From Rhynchosporium graminicola (taxonomy: Eukaryota; Ascomycota; Leotiomycetes; Helotiales; Ploettnerulaceae), in assembly GCA_900074885.1 (NCBI GenBank), contig FJUW01000039.1, forward strand, positions 310,001 through 374,000: 64,000 bases of DNA, written 5' to 3'. Made by a program: the position numbers and the translations under genes. Shown in pieces: positions 12,957 through 23,890 of the stretch. Below the pieces are notes generated by a model. It did not search any database. It had not been told where the DNA came from and worked only from the letters and a program-made list of their open reading frames with translations. Positions within the stretch are counted from its first letter, which is position 1. Every line of letters begins with the position of its first letter.

Positions 12957-13198
12957 AGAATCCGTATGGCATTATTGAAGCATGCTGGATCGTACTCGAA
13001 AAGCTCGCTTTTGTGGCCGAAAGAAATGTGATAACTTTGGTGTTGATACGCGTTGTAGACGCGACCTGAATGCGCTAGTACATATCTATCCACTTACATA
13101 CGCTGCACCCACTTGCCCCAAGCTAGATGCAGATGGAGACGGACACCCCGTCAAAATTTATACATGTATACTTACACCTCCAGCTACCATCGCAAGCA

Positions 13199-13668
13199 AT
13201 GAGTAAAATCCGTGGGATATTCCCGCTATTCCTAGCCACTGCGATAGGTGTCGGCAATGGTAAGTACCACCTTTAATTGGACTTTTATTTGCCACATTCC
13301 TGATACAATATCTCCAGGATTATGGGTATTTGGCCCAGAATTCAGGAACCAACAACTGGAAAAAGAAGAGCAGGAGAAGTACAGGCTTGTTTCCCAATAG
13401 GCAATCTGATTCTAACTGTGCACATAGGAAGGCTGCAGAAGTAGCAAAACTATCTGGAAGTGGTACCAATAATACGGTCGAGTCTTTGAAAATGGCGGAA
13501 GCTGCAGCGAGTCGAACAATCGCAACCGAGACGGCATTGAAGCCTGCGGGGAAGTCCCAGTCTCGATGGTGGCCAAACACGAACGGATTCTGGGAGAAGG
13601 AAAGGAATAAATCGCCGACAGTTGAGCCTGTGAACAAAAGCCAGGAGGTTCCGAAGGACAAGCCCTGA
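13199..13668 (+). CDS. small single-pass membrane protein
   Basis: Three exons: 13199-13259, 13318-13378 and 13428-13668, giving 120 residues. Introns of 58 and 49 bp close in frame. The N-terminus (MSKIRGIFPLFLATAIGVGNG, interrupted by intron 1) is a hydrophobic helix with a basic start. It is followed by WVFGPEFRNQQLEKEEQEKK, a charged helix. This is the layout of small mitochondrial inner-membrane or ER proteins with one N-terminal anchor. The rest is Ala/Lys/Ser-rich, with a WWPNTNGFWEKE motif. No named family recognised. The layout suggests an organelle membrane protein, but the location is inferred. The start lies 243 bp from the divergent Mus7 start. Confidence 0.72.
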
Positions 13669-14677
13669 TCACCGAAATGGCCTCGCTATAGAGGTGGGCA
13701 AGTGTAACGAAGTCGCATTGCGATCGTCACCCACGTGTCCGCATCTTCTCAAGACATTGCTCTCAATGGAGATATACCATCGCCAAACACGAGGACTGAG
13801 GCGGCAGTCTACCACAGTCGCCACTCGATGCAAGGCAATGATGGGTTAGCCGAAGCCTAACACGCCACGGGTACACATTCAAGTTATCGAATGTAAGGGT
13901 GATGAATACAGAACAAATCTCGGTCCTTGGGCAGGGTGAATCCATTCCATCAGCTTCTCCGACTCGAATTATTCTACACTGGAACAAATGCTTCTTTTAC
14001 AGCAAAGGCGATGAAATTTTATGGGTCTTGATTCAATCTGTTGCTTGCCTGCTTTTACTTGGTTCATCCACTCTTTGGGTCGTTTACTTCAGTTCTCACT
14101 TCAATCGCCAGAAGTCAGAGTTTCTTCTTATTACATGCGAGTAGATATTTTGTCAAGTATACGGAAACGGGCTAATGCCTCCTCATTACTCTAGAGTGGA
14201 ACAGCAGCACTGTGGTTTTGATCTGATCTCTCAATCGTGTCGGGTCTGGGATTAGGTTGGTGAGTGCCAACCGTGAGTACAGTTTGGCTCATTGTAAAGC
14301 CTGTTCGGGTTTTTTCCTCTCAAGGCGAGTGGGTGAGCTTTCTGCCTGGCCTGCTACAAAGAATTGGTTCAATACTAGCATTACCTAAGTTACTTATGTA
14401 TGCCGTTTTTCCCCTTACACTTGCCTCTTACAGCCTGCAAGGCATACATGAAAGGATTTGGGAAAACGTCAACGCGAACTCACGTGAGATATCCTATGTG
14501 CACGGGCCATACTTTTAATTCAGGCCAGGGTTCTAGAAAGTCAAGCCTTCCGTCATAGTGATTGCTGGATTGCCCTTGCCCCTCCATTACTTCAACGTCG
14601 AGTGTTACAGCAGTTTATCAATTCATTGGGAAAGTAGATACTTTACTTGTCTTATTCAATCCAGGTCCTATGAAAAA
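13669..14677. other. intergenic, promoter of DUF726 gene
   Basis: No coding pattern with support on either strand. The right end must hold the promoter and 5' leader of the gene that starts at 14678. Confidence 0.4.
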
Positions 14678-16650
14678 ATGGCACATCCAGAAAATAAAGC
14701 AGAATCGTCAGAAAACAACCATGGGGAAGATCTCAGCACAATCCTCTCAACCGAAGAGAGGGTTGAATTGACCTTACTCTTGGCCAATATAACAGAGCTC
14801 ATGCGAAAACAAATTACGGATACATTCGACGCATCCATCACAACTGCAAAGCCACCACAACAAGCTTTAAATCTTACGGACAAAAATCCAAATGTTGTCG
14901 ACACGAAGAAAACCGCGAAGGAGACTGAGGAAGAGATCAATGCCCGGAAATTACAAGAGCAGAGAGAGAAGGAGTTGTCTGCGCCGAAGATGTCGGATTT
15001 GAAGCGTGATACCTTGCAGTTCTTTGATCAGTGGAGGGATTCCGTACTTTTGAGAGTCGGGACTGCGGTCAATAACTCTAAAGAGGTTGTTGGGGAACAA
15101 AAGGATAAAGCTTCTATTGAGGCGACTAAAGATGAACCCACCACTGAAACCAAAATTCTTCGTAAGCTCTCTCTTATCTTCTTTTTAGAGGTTGCTAAAC
15201 ATCTCTAGGTCCAAACACAAATACAGGAGAAGCAGATGCTGCATTACTTGAGTTATATCCACCCACATCAACGTCTCTATACTCTTTACCTAAAGAGAAA
15301 CGGGTCCTCCTCCTCAATGCCATGCTCTTGCTTCTACTCTCTCTCGAGCACTACGTGGCACCCTCACGAGTTCTCCTCTTACACATCGCATCTTCTCTTC
15401 ACCTCCCTCTTCACGTACTAGTTGAACACGAAGTAAAAGTAGCTCAAGGTCTCCTCGAAGCAGCCAAGCACATGTCCGGCAGCGAAGAGACCCAGAAACG
15501 AAGCGACGAAAACAAGACAGTGCGAAGATGGAAAGTCGGTCTTGCCGGCGTAGCAGGAGCAGCAGTGATTGGAATCACAGGCGGACTTGCTGCACCCCTT
15601 GTCGCAGGTGCTCTAGGTACGATTTTTGGCGGCCTAGGTCTGGGTGCCACAACAGCAGCAGGTCTGCTAGGAGCACTAGCCGAAAGTGGAGTTATCGTAG
15701 GAAGTCTCTTCGGTGCATACGGCGGTCGCATGACAGGTAAAATGATGGATGCCTACGCCAAAGAAGTAGAGGATTTCGCATTCCTTCCTCTCAAAGGTTC
15801 CAAACACCACGATCCCAAGCCCGAAGACCGGCGCCTCCGCGTAACTATCGGCATAAGTGGATGGATCACCCAGCGTGAAGACATCATTATCCCCTGGCGA
15901 GCACTAGGACGAGAAAGCGAAGTGTTCGCCCTCCGCTGGGAACTCGAAGCTCTTTCCAAGCTTGGCAGCTCACTAGAATCCGTCGTCAAAAGCGCCGCCT
16001 GGGGAATCGCCAAGAAGGAAATCATCTCGCGTACCATATTCGCCTCTCTCATGACAGCTTTATGGCCCATCGGCCTTCTGAGGATTTCAAAGATCGTAGA
16101 TAATCCCTTCTCTGTCGCCAAGAACCGCGCTGATAAAGCGGGCCTGGTACTTGCTGATGCATTGATCAATAAAGCGCAGGGCGAACGTCCCGTCACTTTG
16201 ATAGGATACAGTCTAGGCGCTCGAGTAATCTACTCATGTCTCATGAGTCTTGCCGAACGCCGTGCATTTGGCCTCGTCGAATCAGCCGTCTTGATCGGTG
16301 CTCCTGCCCCCTCAGACGCCGCCGTCTGGCGTTCAATGCGCAGCGTCGTCTCCGGCCGCCTGGTAAATTCATACTCCGAAAACGACTACATCCTCGCGTT
16401 TCTCTACCGAACAAGCAGTATCCAATATGGTGTCGCAGGTCTCCAGGAAGCGCAAGATGTAAAGGGCATTGAAAATGTGAATGTCTCTGAGATGGTGAGT
16501 GGACATCTCAGGTATCAGTACTTGGTGGGTAGTATTCTGGAGAAGATTGGGTTTGAGGATATTGATACCGAGGAGGTGGCTAGGGAGGAGGAGACGCTGG
16601 CGTTACTTGAGGAGGAGGAGAAGAAGGAAGAAGAGAAGAAGGTGGGTTAA
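14678..16650 (+). CDS. DUF726 (TMCO4-like) alpha/beta-hydrolase membrane protein
   Basis: Two exons: 14678-15161 and 15209-16650, 641 residues to the first stop. The start is the ATG after an open but unlikely upstream stretch. The first 160 residues are polar and charged. Next comes the family's hydrophobic block: two or more membrane helices in a Gly/Ala-rich region after RRWKVGLAGVAGAA (about 240-310). It is followed by the hydrolase-like domain: RVTIGISGWI, FALRWELEAL, and the nucleophile-elbow motif GYSLGAR with the candidate nucleophile Ser at 496. DUF726 proteins are conserved from fungi to animals as TMCO4-type proteins. They look like lipases or esterases, but no substrate is settled. 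The C-terminus is Glu/Lys-rich and is cut by a TAA at 16648-16650, after which the frame stays open and coding-like for 53 codons. Confidence 0.9.
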
Positions 16651-16812
16651 GATCTGGATCCTGATGAGGAGGCGAAGAGGTTGGAGAAGGAGGTTGAAAA
16701 GATTCACTTGACTGGATCGGGGTCTAGAGATGGACCCGCTGAGAAGAAACCCGAGCCGAAGCAGGAGCAGACTTTCCTGCAGAAGGCGGGTGGATACATG
16801 CCCAAGTTTTGA
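16651..16812 (+). other. in-frame coding-like continuation beyond the DUF726 stop
   Basis: Directly after the TAA at 16648-16650 the same frame runs 53 codons to TGA at 16810-16812. It reads as a continuation of the acidic and lysine-rich tail: DLDPDEEAKRLEKE, IHLTGSGSRDG, then an end FLQKAGGYMPKF. Composition and codon style match the upstream exon. No intron of plausible length would remove the TAA. Possible readings are a nonsense substitution in this strain (GAA or CAA to TAA), stop-codon readthrough giving a 695-residue form, or a sequencing error. Which one holds cannot be told from this window. Confidence 0.6.
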
Positions 16813-17231
16813 AACCGTTCCGGGAAGGTAGAGTGTTGATCATACAGTATTAATAGCTTCGAACAGCTGAATGGACAAAGGTTTCCATGTTTCACTTGTT
16901 GTACATTGTTCTTTCACCACAACGGCATCGCAGGTTTCTCGCCTGTTGCAGTATATATTGGGAAACTGCAAATGTATCGCAACAACACTACGAATTAATG
17001 CAGGGCTGGATCAAGTGTAGATCAAGATCTCCAGATACCACCTGTGTTCAAAATTCAAATATGCTGATCTCGCCAGGTGATCGTTGGAGACGCATGATCC
17101 TACCGTCTACTAAATTGCGTTCGATGAAATTGTTGCTAATCGGTCAATATGCACTGCATGGAAACTTCCGAATCTACTAGCTAGACCCTAACCCAAGCCA
17201 AAACGCCTACTGCCCTTTAAAGTGTGCCCAA
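16813..17231. other. convergent 3' flanks of DUF726 gene and SEC17
   Basis: No coding content seen. Both flanking genes end here, so the stretch should hold their polyadenylation regions. Confidence 0.4.
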
Positions 17232-18412
17232 TCATGAGAAATCCTCTCCCTTCTCCTCAATCGCATTCTTGATCCTCAAAAGAATAACAGTCTTCCACTT
17301 ATCCAGCTTACTCATCTGATCATACTGGAACAACTTATCCGCGAACGCCTCCTGGTCACCCGCTTCCACCGCCTCATACAGATCCACCAACAACTGACTC
17401 TCCCTCTGGCTGGGGAAAGTAGGATCCATATCAGCGTATTTGTCAATTGCTCGTTTGGTCGCTACTTGATCGCCGGATGCGAGATGGCAGAGTCCGGCTT
17501 TGAGGAAGTAGTCTTTTACGGACCATTTCATGAGGTTGTTGGAGACGGATGAGGCGGCGACTTTTTCGTATTGCTCGATGGCTTTGTAATAATCGGTTTC
17601 TAGGGCTGCGAGGTCGGCGACTTTGAGGTAGAGTTTATTTGCAAGTCTGTATATATTTTAGTAGTGCTTCAATAATCATCAATTTCGGGTGACGTACGCT
17701 TCCGCATTATCATTCTCAAACCAACTAGCAGCCAACTCGTAACTCTCAATTGCCTTCTTCTGATCCCCAATCTCGATTTCGTATACCTCGGCCAAGTTCT
17801 GCTTATGTGTTGCCGCGCGCCGGAAGTTGCCCTTCATTGTGTAATGGTTGATTGCGACATCTAGACATCGTGCGGCGTCTAGGGGATCTGACTTTCGGTA
17901 TACTTTGAAGGCTTCTGTGAGGGTATTTGCTGCATCGTCGGGCTCTTTAAGGTTGTTCGTTTGGATTGAGGCAGCTTTCTCGAATGCTTGACCTGCTTCT
18001 CTATCTGGAGGCATGTTAAAGATAGCTCGGAATCAAGGTAGGTTCCCAGAAAAGGTCCATGTCCAAAGCCTCAAATAGAAAAGCATGATAACCCATCAAA
18101 ATGTACTCCATCAGACGAAGTGTAGAGGCCAAGTGTGCAAAAAGGAGACGTGGCTTGAGTTGCTCCAAGACACCAAACAGCAGACAGCAGGTACAGGGAA
18201 ACGTACTGAGCTTCTGCATGCGAAATGCGTTCGCGGCTTGTGTATACAGATCTGCAGCATTCTCCCATTTCTCCTGCCTTCCTCCAAATAGACTAAATCC
18301 TCCTCCAGCACCAGAAGCAGCTTTATCTGCCTGCAATGTGTCAGTGCCTGTAGATATAGCCATGGCGGGGTAATCGCACCTTTTGTAGCAGAGCTCTAGG
18401 ATCTTGCGCCAT
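17232..18412 (-). CDS. SEC17: alpha-SNAP, vesicular-fusion protein Sec17
   Basis: Four exons: 18380-18412, 18207-18330, 17698-18004 and 17232-17646, giving 292 residues, the normal length for Sec17. All phases close. Sec17 bridges assembled SNARE complexes to the ATPase Sec18/NSF and so lets SNAREs be recycled after vesicle fusion, acting in the cytosol at membranes. Seen in the sequence: the N-terminal ADKAASGAGGGFSLFGGR loop, TPR-like helical hairpins (AAATLTEA-type repeats, RKSDPLDAARCLDVAINHY), REAGQAFEKAASIQ, and the C-terminal SKLDKWKTVILLRIKN stretch that stimulates the ATPase. The 202 bp second intron is four times longer than its neighbours; its acceptor was chosen to give the family sequence KLNREAGQAF. 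The gene is divergent from the GatC-like gene, with 410 bp between starts. Confidence 0.95.
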
Positions 18413-18822
18413 GGTTATGGTTTATATTTGGATTTGGATGTTTGAGAATCTGGGTACAGTATTCGAGTGCTCAGTGAAGTAAATTTAATCTGGAGAAAGT
18501 GTTTGTAGTAGATGCTTCCAGTTGACAAGTGGCAGGTATTGCTTGACCTCACGTTCTGACGAGTCGCTCAGCTAGCGCCACTTCATGTTTCGAGGCTTCA
18601 GCCTCGTTTCGCAATATTACTTATATATCGGATCGACAATCTGCTTGATCCTACAGAAACATAAATCATTCCAAGTCAATTCGTTCGCCATCACCCTCTT
18701 GACCGGGTATTCCTTCATACCCCTTGAAGCCATCTGACTCTAAACTCAAAAAGTGGTAATCGTTTGTCCATACATTGGATACAGTATCAAGGCTAATAAT
18801 TTCAAGAATTCGAGACGACAAC

Positions 18823-19596
18823 ATGTCCAGCTCCACATGTCAAAGCTGTCGTATACTCCTTGTACCCCTTCGGCCTCAGGGGTTGCGAAGCCTTCGTATC
18901 CGAAAATATAGCTCAGACATAGAACAATCAGATGCTTTAGCCATAAATTCGTCTCCAAATAACTTGCCAACTTCTCAAAGGCCTAGAGAAAAGCTGAATA
19001 TCGCCGCGCTTCTTTCGAAACCCACCTGGTCTGTCCGATCTCTCCTTTCGCCTACATCGGCACCTCCGTCCACAGAAATCACACCCCGGAAGCTACACCA
19101 TCTCCTCCGACTGTCCGCGCTTCCTCTCCCAAAAACACCCGAAGAAGAAGCTTCTATGCTCACAACATTACATTCCCAATTGCAATTCTTAAAGAACATC
19201 CAAGATGTGAACACAGACGGGGTAGAGCCTTTGCAAAGTCTGAGAGATGAGACTGAGGAGGGTATCAAGAATATTACAATTGGATTGGAGACTTTGAAGG
19301 ATGCCTTGGGTGAAGAGGATATTAAAGGGAGGAACAAGAGGCCGAGGAGAAGGAGGAGGGAAAGCCTGCCTGTTATTAGAGGTGTGGAGGACTGGGATGC
19401 GCTTAAGACTGCGAGTGAGAAGGTTGAGACGCCGATGGGGAAGTACTTCATTGTGAGGAGTGGAAAGGGCGATACTGTCCACATGACTGAGGAGGCCAAG
19501 GAGGCTTCGTTGAATCGACCAAGTTTTCAATCAGCTACGGCGTCGGAGGTAAAAGGCTCTCAAACAAATTACGAGCCGGTCGCCACCCAGCTATAA
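18823..19596 (+). CDS. mitochondrial Glu-tRNA(Gln) amidotransferase subunit, GatC/Gta3 type
   Basis: Single exon, 257 residues, from the first in-frame ATG at 18823. The N-terminal 35-40 residues are Arg/Ser-rich with few acids and include a possible CQSCR motif, fitting a mitochondrial presequence (PLRPQGLRSLRIRKYSS). The central part is the GatC-like core of filamentous fungi: LSKPTWSVRSLLSP, KLHHLLRLSALPLPKTPEEE, LKNIQDVNTDGVEPLQSLRDE. A later GVEDWDALKTASEKVE and GKYFIVRSGK finish the family signature. The protein should be the small structural subunit of the GatCAB-type complex that converts Glu-tRNA(Gln) to Gln-tRNA(Gln) in mitochondria. The 3' portion has a basic NKRPRRRRRE linker as in homologs. 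Divergent from SEC17. Confidence 0.85.
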   Translation: MSSSTCQSCRILLVPLRPQGLRSLRIRKYSSDIEQSDALAINSSPNNLPTSQRPREKLNIAALLSKPTWSVRSLLSPTSAPPSTEITPRKLHHLLRLSALPLPKTPEEEASMLTTLHSQLQFLKNIQDVNTDGVEPLQSLRDETEEGIKNITIGLETLKDALGEEDIKGRNKRPRRRRRESLPVIRGVEDWDALKTASEKVETPMGKYFIVRSGKGDTVHMTEEAKEASLNRPSFQSATASEVKGSQTNYEPVATQL

Positions 19597-20530
19597 GTTC
19601 CAGACACGTCTTTTCGAACTAATTTCAATAACGCTGGCTGACTGAGGAGTTCAGTGGGCCAAAGGGATTTTGCCTTGAATGCTTCCAATTCTCGCAACGT
19701 TAATTGAATAGTCCTAAGTCGTAGCTATTCCAGCGACCGGTTAACGGGTTGTATAACGGCGCCGACTCTGCTTCACACTGAAAACTCAAGCTATCGAAAA
19801 AGGAAGTCTTGTGAATATTCGATCAGTGGTCTTGCAGAAATTCGAAGGAGATGCGTTTCAAAGCTACCACATACTCAATAACTTGTAGCACCGCATTTGC
19901 AATTCCAAGCTACCAGACGATGAGATCTTCCTTGAGTTGCAAACGGATACCCATTTAGCTATGCCAAAGCTCAACTCAGCCGGGAATGTTATGTAGTGAG
20001 CTGGGTTTCGGCTCCTGGTGGCCGCATCTGCCAATTTACAAACCCTGTCTAAGCACAATTCAAAGCTCTTAGTTGGCACACTTACCTTAATCTCAGCGAG
20101 ATCGAAAGATCTTGCGGCTCTCGATGGGCTGAAGAGCCGATTGAATATGACATAAAATGATATGACAACTCATGACCTTCTTCGTCTTGGCTATCCACGT
20201 CGGCCAATCGAGAAGGAGTCTCTCCGTATTCAGTCTATATAACTTTTGTTCACGAACTAATCTAGCTGGCCCAGGTACATCAGAATAGCCCGGATAGATG
20301 CATACCGTAGGCACATTTGCAGACTCCGAGTCTTCCATTTCCGTCCCGAGCCTGCAAGCACATTGCCAAAATCCCCATGTTGTAGGCTTGGATTCGAGAA
20401 TCATTCTTTGTGGACCAGATCATCATTTCGGTATTCTTTCTATTACTACAATGATGTACATAAATTACAACTAGCCAAGATATTTGCAAGCCGATGCGAA
20501 TACCCTCAGAACGCCTAACTAATGCCAACA
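19597..20530. other. intergenic, convergent 3' ends
   Basis: Between the stop of the GatC-like gene and the stop of the AAA ATPase. The open frames here have no domain or composition signal. No repeats noticed. Confidence 0.4.
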
Positions 20531-23479
20531 TCAGAGCCCCATTTTTCTCACCCGGGCGGCTTCAGAATCCTTTTCCACCGCCTTCGTGCCTCCAAAGCCC
20601 ATGCCAGGACCCTTCTTCTTTCTTCCTTTGCGGTCTCCATATTTCTCATCGAACTTCCTGATAGCTGTCAAAGTACTCATGTCCTCGCTGATCGAGGCAC
20701 TGATCTCCTCCATGGCCTTCTCAAAATGCGCATTGGTAAGGATCCGTTTCTCGGGATAGACGTATGGTTCGTCGCCGGTATGCTGTGCTGCGACGGCATT
20801 CTCCTCACGAATGCATGCTAAAGCAGCAGCTACCGCGAGGTTCTTGAGATCCGAACCAGAGTAGAATGGTGTATCTTTAGCGAGAGTGGAAAGGGAGACC
20901 GAGTCATCAAGAATCTCATCCTTAAGATGGATTTTGAGAATCGCTTCGCGGTCTGGCTCGACTGGAAGATCGATGAGAAGGCGTCGTGGAAGACGACGCA
21001 GAACAGCTTCGTCGAGATCAAAAGGTCGATTCGTGGCGACCATGATGAAAGCCGAGAAGTCGTTCATACCATCCCATTCTCGGAGAAATTGGTTGATCAT
21101 TTCACGATGCGCGTTTCGGTTGTGTTCCCCACGAGCAGAAAAGATGGCATCTGCTTCATCAATGAAGACGACGCAAGGGGAGAGCTTCTTAGCCAGAGTG
21201 AAAACGGCACGGACGTTCTTCTCTCCCTGCCCGACAAACATGTCGTTCAGATCGGCGGCTGTGACTTCGAGGACAGTTGCTCCACTCTCTTTAGCGACAG
21301 CCTTTGCGAGAAGAGTCTTTCCAGTTCCGGGGGGTCCATAGAGAAGCAATCCAGGAATTTTATCAGTAGCGAGTACTCCGTATGAAAAGGCTTCAGGACG
21401 GATCAGTGACAGACTAGTAAGGGTCTTGAGCGCCTCAACAGTATCTTTGGGCGCTCGAATGTCTGCAAAGGTAGTGCGAATGTCGGAGGCTAGCACAACT
21501 CCGTTCAAAAGTTTCGCCTCTTGTTGGTTGCACTTCTTCCTTATCTCCTTCAGTCTGTCCTTTGACTTCTTCTTTTCCGCCACTGCTGTCTCGCTCTCAC
21601 TAAGCATCAATTCCACTTCCTCGTCCTCCGATCTCAGCTCAGCGGCTCCCCAGTCAAACTTGGCTTGATCGCTGGCAGAAAGGACTTTCAAAGCTTTGCC
21701 GAAAACAGCTCCATCGATGTCACCGACGTCTTTGTCGAGTCCAAGCAAGGTCGTAGCAGTGCGATGAACACGTGCATATGTCCAGACAGCATCCTCCAAT
21801 CCAGCAGAGAAAACCGTGGCGCTGTCGAGGTCTTTCTCCAGATCAAGTACAGGGATCACGTGGTCAGAACCCTCAACTAGTTTTAAGATCATTTCCTCAA
21901 GGTTGCGAACATTGATTTTCCGAATTCTAACCTTCTCATCCGCTTCAAATGCAACATCTTGCTGCTCCTTACGACTTGGAGGCACGAAAATTGTCCGCGT
22001 TTCCCCATCGACAATATCTGATTGGAGGTGCTGAATGTCTGGGCGCGAAAGGGCTGGCTCTCCTTCTTCAGATGAATTGGTTCCCACAACAATTATATCT
22101 CTTCCGTCTTGCCATTTCTTGTCGACTGCGTTTCGTAACTTATAAATCAGGGCCAATCCACCTGCGACGCCTGATATATCCTTGAAATCTCTGACTTGCA
22201 TAATGAGTGGTCTTGAGATTCTATCGGAAGACGAGGAGGCGTCTCCATCTGACGAGGGTCTGGCGTTGGGTGCTTCAATTATTGTGTCAAACAAGTGACT
22301 CATTTTCAATTCATCCCAATGATCTGGCGTTGGAGATCTCATTTGTGGTGGAGGCGGTGTTCCCCCGAGTTGTGCCGTAATAAAGTCAAAGTTCCCATTG
22401 CCATTGCTACTCGGAGCAGGTGCAGGGGCCCCATATGGCGAGAGTTTTGAAGGTCCTCGCAGAAATTGGATAGAACGGGCAAACATTGCAAATGGCGGCG
22501 GTGCCTTTCCCCGTGCCTTGGTTGTCGGCAGAGCATCCTCCTCTTCTTCGAGTCCTTCCACATCATCGTTCTCTTCTTCCATTTCCTTGTCGTACTCTTC
22601 TAATTTGCCTGCCACCTTGTTTGCGTTGTAAGCCAAATTCGATGTCTGTGATCTATGCCATGCCAAGTTTCCCTCCAGATATGGACCGGCGATCTGAGCA
22701 ATATCTTGGGAGTCCACGCGAATGAGATCCGCGTCGAGCTTCGATGCTATGGTTTCTACAACCGAGTCCAGAAAGTAGCTTCCGCCATCTTTTGGGCACT
22801 GTAATAGAGTCACAGGTCGAGGTATTGGTTGATCTTTGCCGGTCGTTGGAGGACGTAGAGACAAACCGGCTCGTAACGTTGCGAGAATTTCCCTGTACAC
22901 ATCCACATGTATCGAGTATTTCGCAGCTTCTACAGATTCCAGTCCGCATTCGGAGATATCGAGATATTGGCGGGCTATTTCGGCATTTAATATCGCTCCG
23001 TCGTCGCTCTCCTGTCTTTCACTGACGAGGGCTCCATATACGGCGAGAGAACCGCTCAGCCTCTTAGTATCCCCAACCAACTTGACATTGTTCTTCCAAA
23101 ACCAATCCGGCAGTACGACGGGTGGGAGTCCCTCTAATGGTTTCTGGCGAAGTAAGCGTCTATGCCGCCCAGAGATTGTCCTACGAGTCTTCACCTTCGG
23201 GGATGCTATGAGATTAAAGATCTCTGGCTTCGTTTCTGTTCCTTCATCTTCCTTAACATCTTCCTCTGCCTTTGACTCCACGCTTTCCGGCGATTTGTCT
23301 GCCTTTTCTCCTCCTGTAGTACCGTGAGACGCCGGATCATCAGGTATTCGATATGAGATTGGTGAGGCGTGGAAATTTCGATGCGCTAGAGGGCGTCTGC
23401 TGCCAGCCACAATTCGACAGGCACGTCTCGATATTGGTCTACAAGCCGTCCGAATAACGCTTCGGGATACAGCATGCAT
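20531..23479 (-). CDS. mitochondrial AAA ATPase with long N-terminal region, Msp1-like AAA module
   Basis: Single exon. I start at the ATG at 23477-23479, giving 982 residues. The first 45 residues are strongly basic and end near RNFHASPISY, a mitochondrial presequence pattern. The middle holds a large region of unknown fold with acidic spacers (EEENDDVEGLEEEEDALP) and proline-rich linkers. The C-terminal AAA module is complete: Walker A GPPGTGKTLLAKA, Walker B CVVFIDEADAIF, sensor-1 ATNRP and arginine-finger region RRLPRRLLIDLPVEPDRE, then FYSGSDLKNL. The module is closest in look to Msp1/ATAD1 and katanin-type AAA proteins. The N-terminus, however, predicts a soluble matrix or inner-membrane location, not the tail-anchored outer-membrane layout of Msp1. 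Substrates unknown. The next gene upstream is the fatty-alcohol oxidase on the same strand, 411 bp away. Confidence 0.88.
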   Translation of the reverse strand: MHAVSRSVIRTACRPISRRACRIVAGSRRPLAHRNFHASPISYRIPDDPASHGTTGGEKADKSPESVESKAEEDVKEDEGTETKPEIFNLIASPKVKTRRTISGRHRRLLRQKPLEGLPPVVLPDWFWKNNVKLVGDTKRLSGSLAVYGALVSERQESDDGAILNAEIARQYLDISECGLESVEAAKYSIHVDVYREILATLRAGLSLRPPTTGKDQPIPRPVTLLQCPKDGGSYFLDSVVETIASKLDADLIRVDSQDIAQIAGPYLEGNLAWHRSQTSNLAYNANKVAGKLEEYDKEMEEENDDVEGLEEEEDALPTTKARGKAPPPFAMFARSIQFLRGPSKLSPYGAPAPAPSSNGNGNFDFITAQLGGTPPPPQMRSPTPDHWDELKMSHLFDTIIEAPNARPSSDGDASSSSDRISRPLIMQVRDFKDISGVAGGLALIYKLRNAVDKKWQDGRDIIVVGTNSSEEGEPALSRPDIQHLQSDIVDGETRTIFVPPSRKEQQDVAFEADEKVRIRKINVRNLEEMILKLVEGSDHVIPVLDLEKDLDSATVFSAGLEDAVWTYARVHRTATTLLGLDKDVGDIDGAVFGKALKVLSASDQAKFDWGAAELRSEDEEVELMLSESETAVAEKKKSKDRLKEIRKKCNQQEAKLLNGVVLASDIRTTFADIRAPKDTVEALKTLTSLSLIRPEAFSYGVLATDKIPGLLLYGPPGTGKTLLAKAVAKESGATVLEVTAADLNDMFVGQGEKNVRAVFTLAKKLSPCVVFIDEADAIFSARGEHNRNAHREMINQFLREWDGMNDFSAFIMVATNRPFDLDEAVLRRLPRRLLIDLPVEPDREAILKIHLKDEILDDSVSLSTLAKDTPFYSGSDLKNLAVAAALACIREENAVAAQHTGDEPYVYPEKRILTNAHFEKAMEEISASISEDMSTLTAIRKFDEKYGDRKGRKKKGPGMGFGGTKAVEKDSEAARVRKMGL

Positions 23480-23890
23480 TCGGAAGAAGTTGGCGCTCAA
23501 ACGAGCAGCTGTGGATGACGTGAAGAGATTATGCGTTGTGTCGGCACCAGTTTACGGAGCTTGATATTTTCCCCAGTCTTAGGTCACGTGAAGATTACAA
23601 ATTCCCGATTCCCTTTGGTTTTTGGATTTATTGATACTTATATTACGAAGGTGGTCAGTCAAATCAAGAACATCTTACAACTCGCAAGGACATTAGTTAC
23701 GTTCATGTAATCGGGAGATATCATTCCACTCGATGTACAAATATTGCAAATTTTCTCACATGGTGCGTTGATCTGTGGCATCCGGGTGAAGGACAACCTC
23801 AAGCGCTCAGGTTGAGTAATCAATGTTCTTTTATCATAAACCCGTGCCTTCGAGCACTTTACATCAGACAGCTCTCCCCATTTCTACACA

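Noticed and set aside
15753..16196. 147-codon minus-strand frame in the DUF726 gene
   Set aside because: Antisense shadow; the sense strand carries the family motifs.
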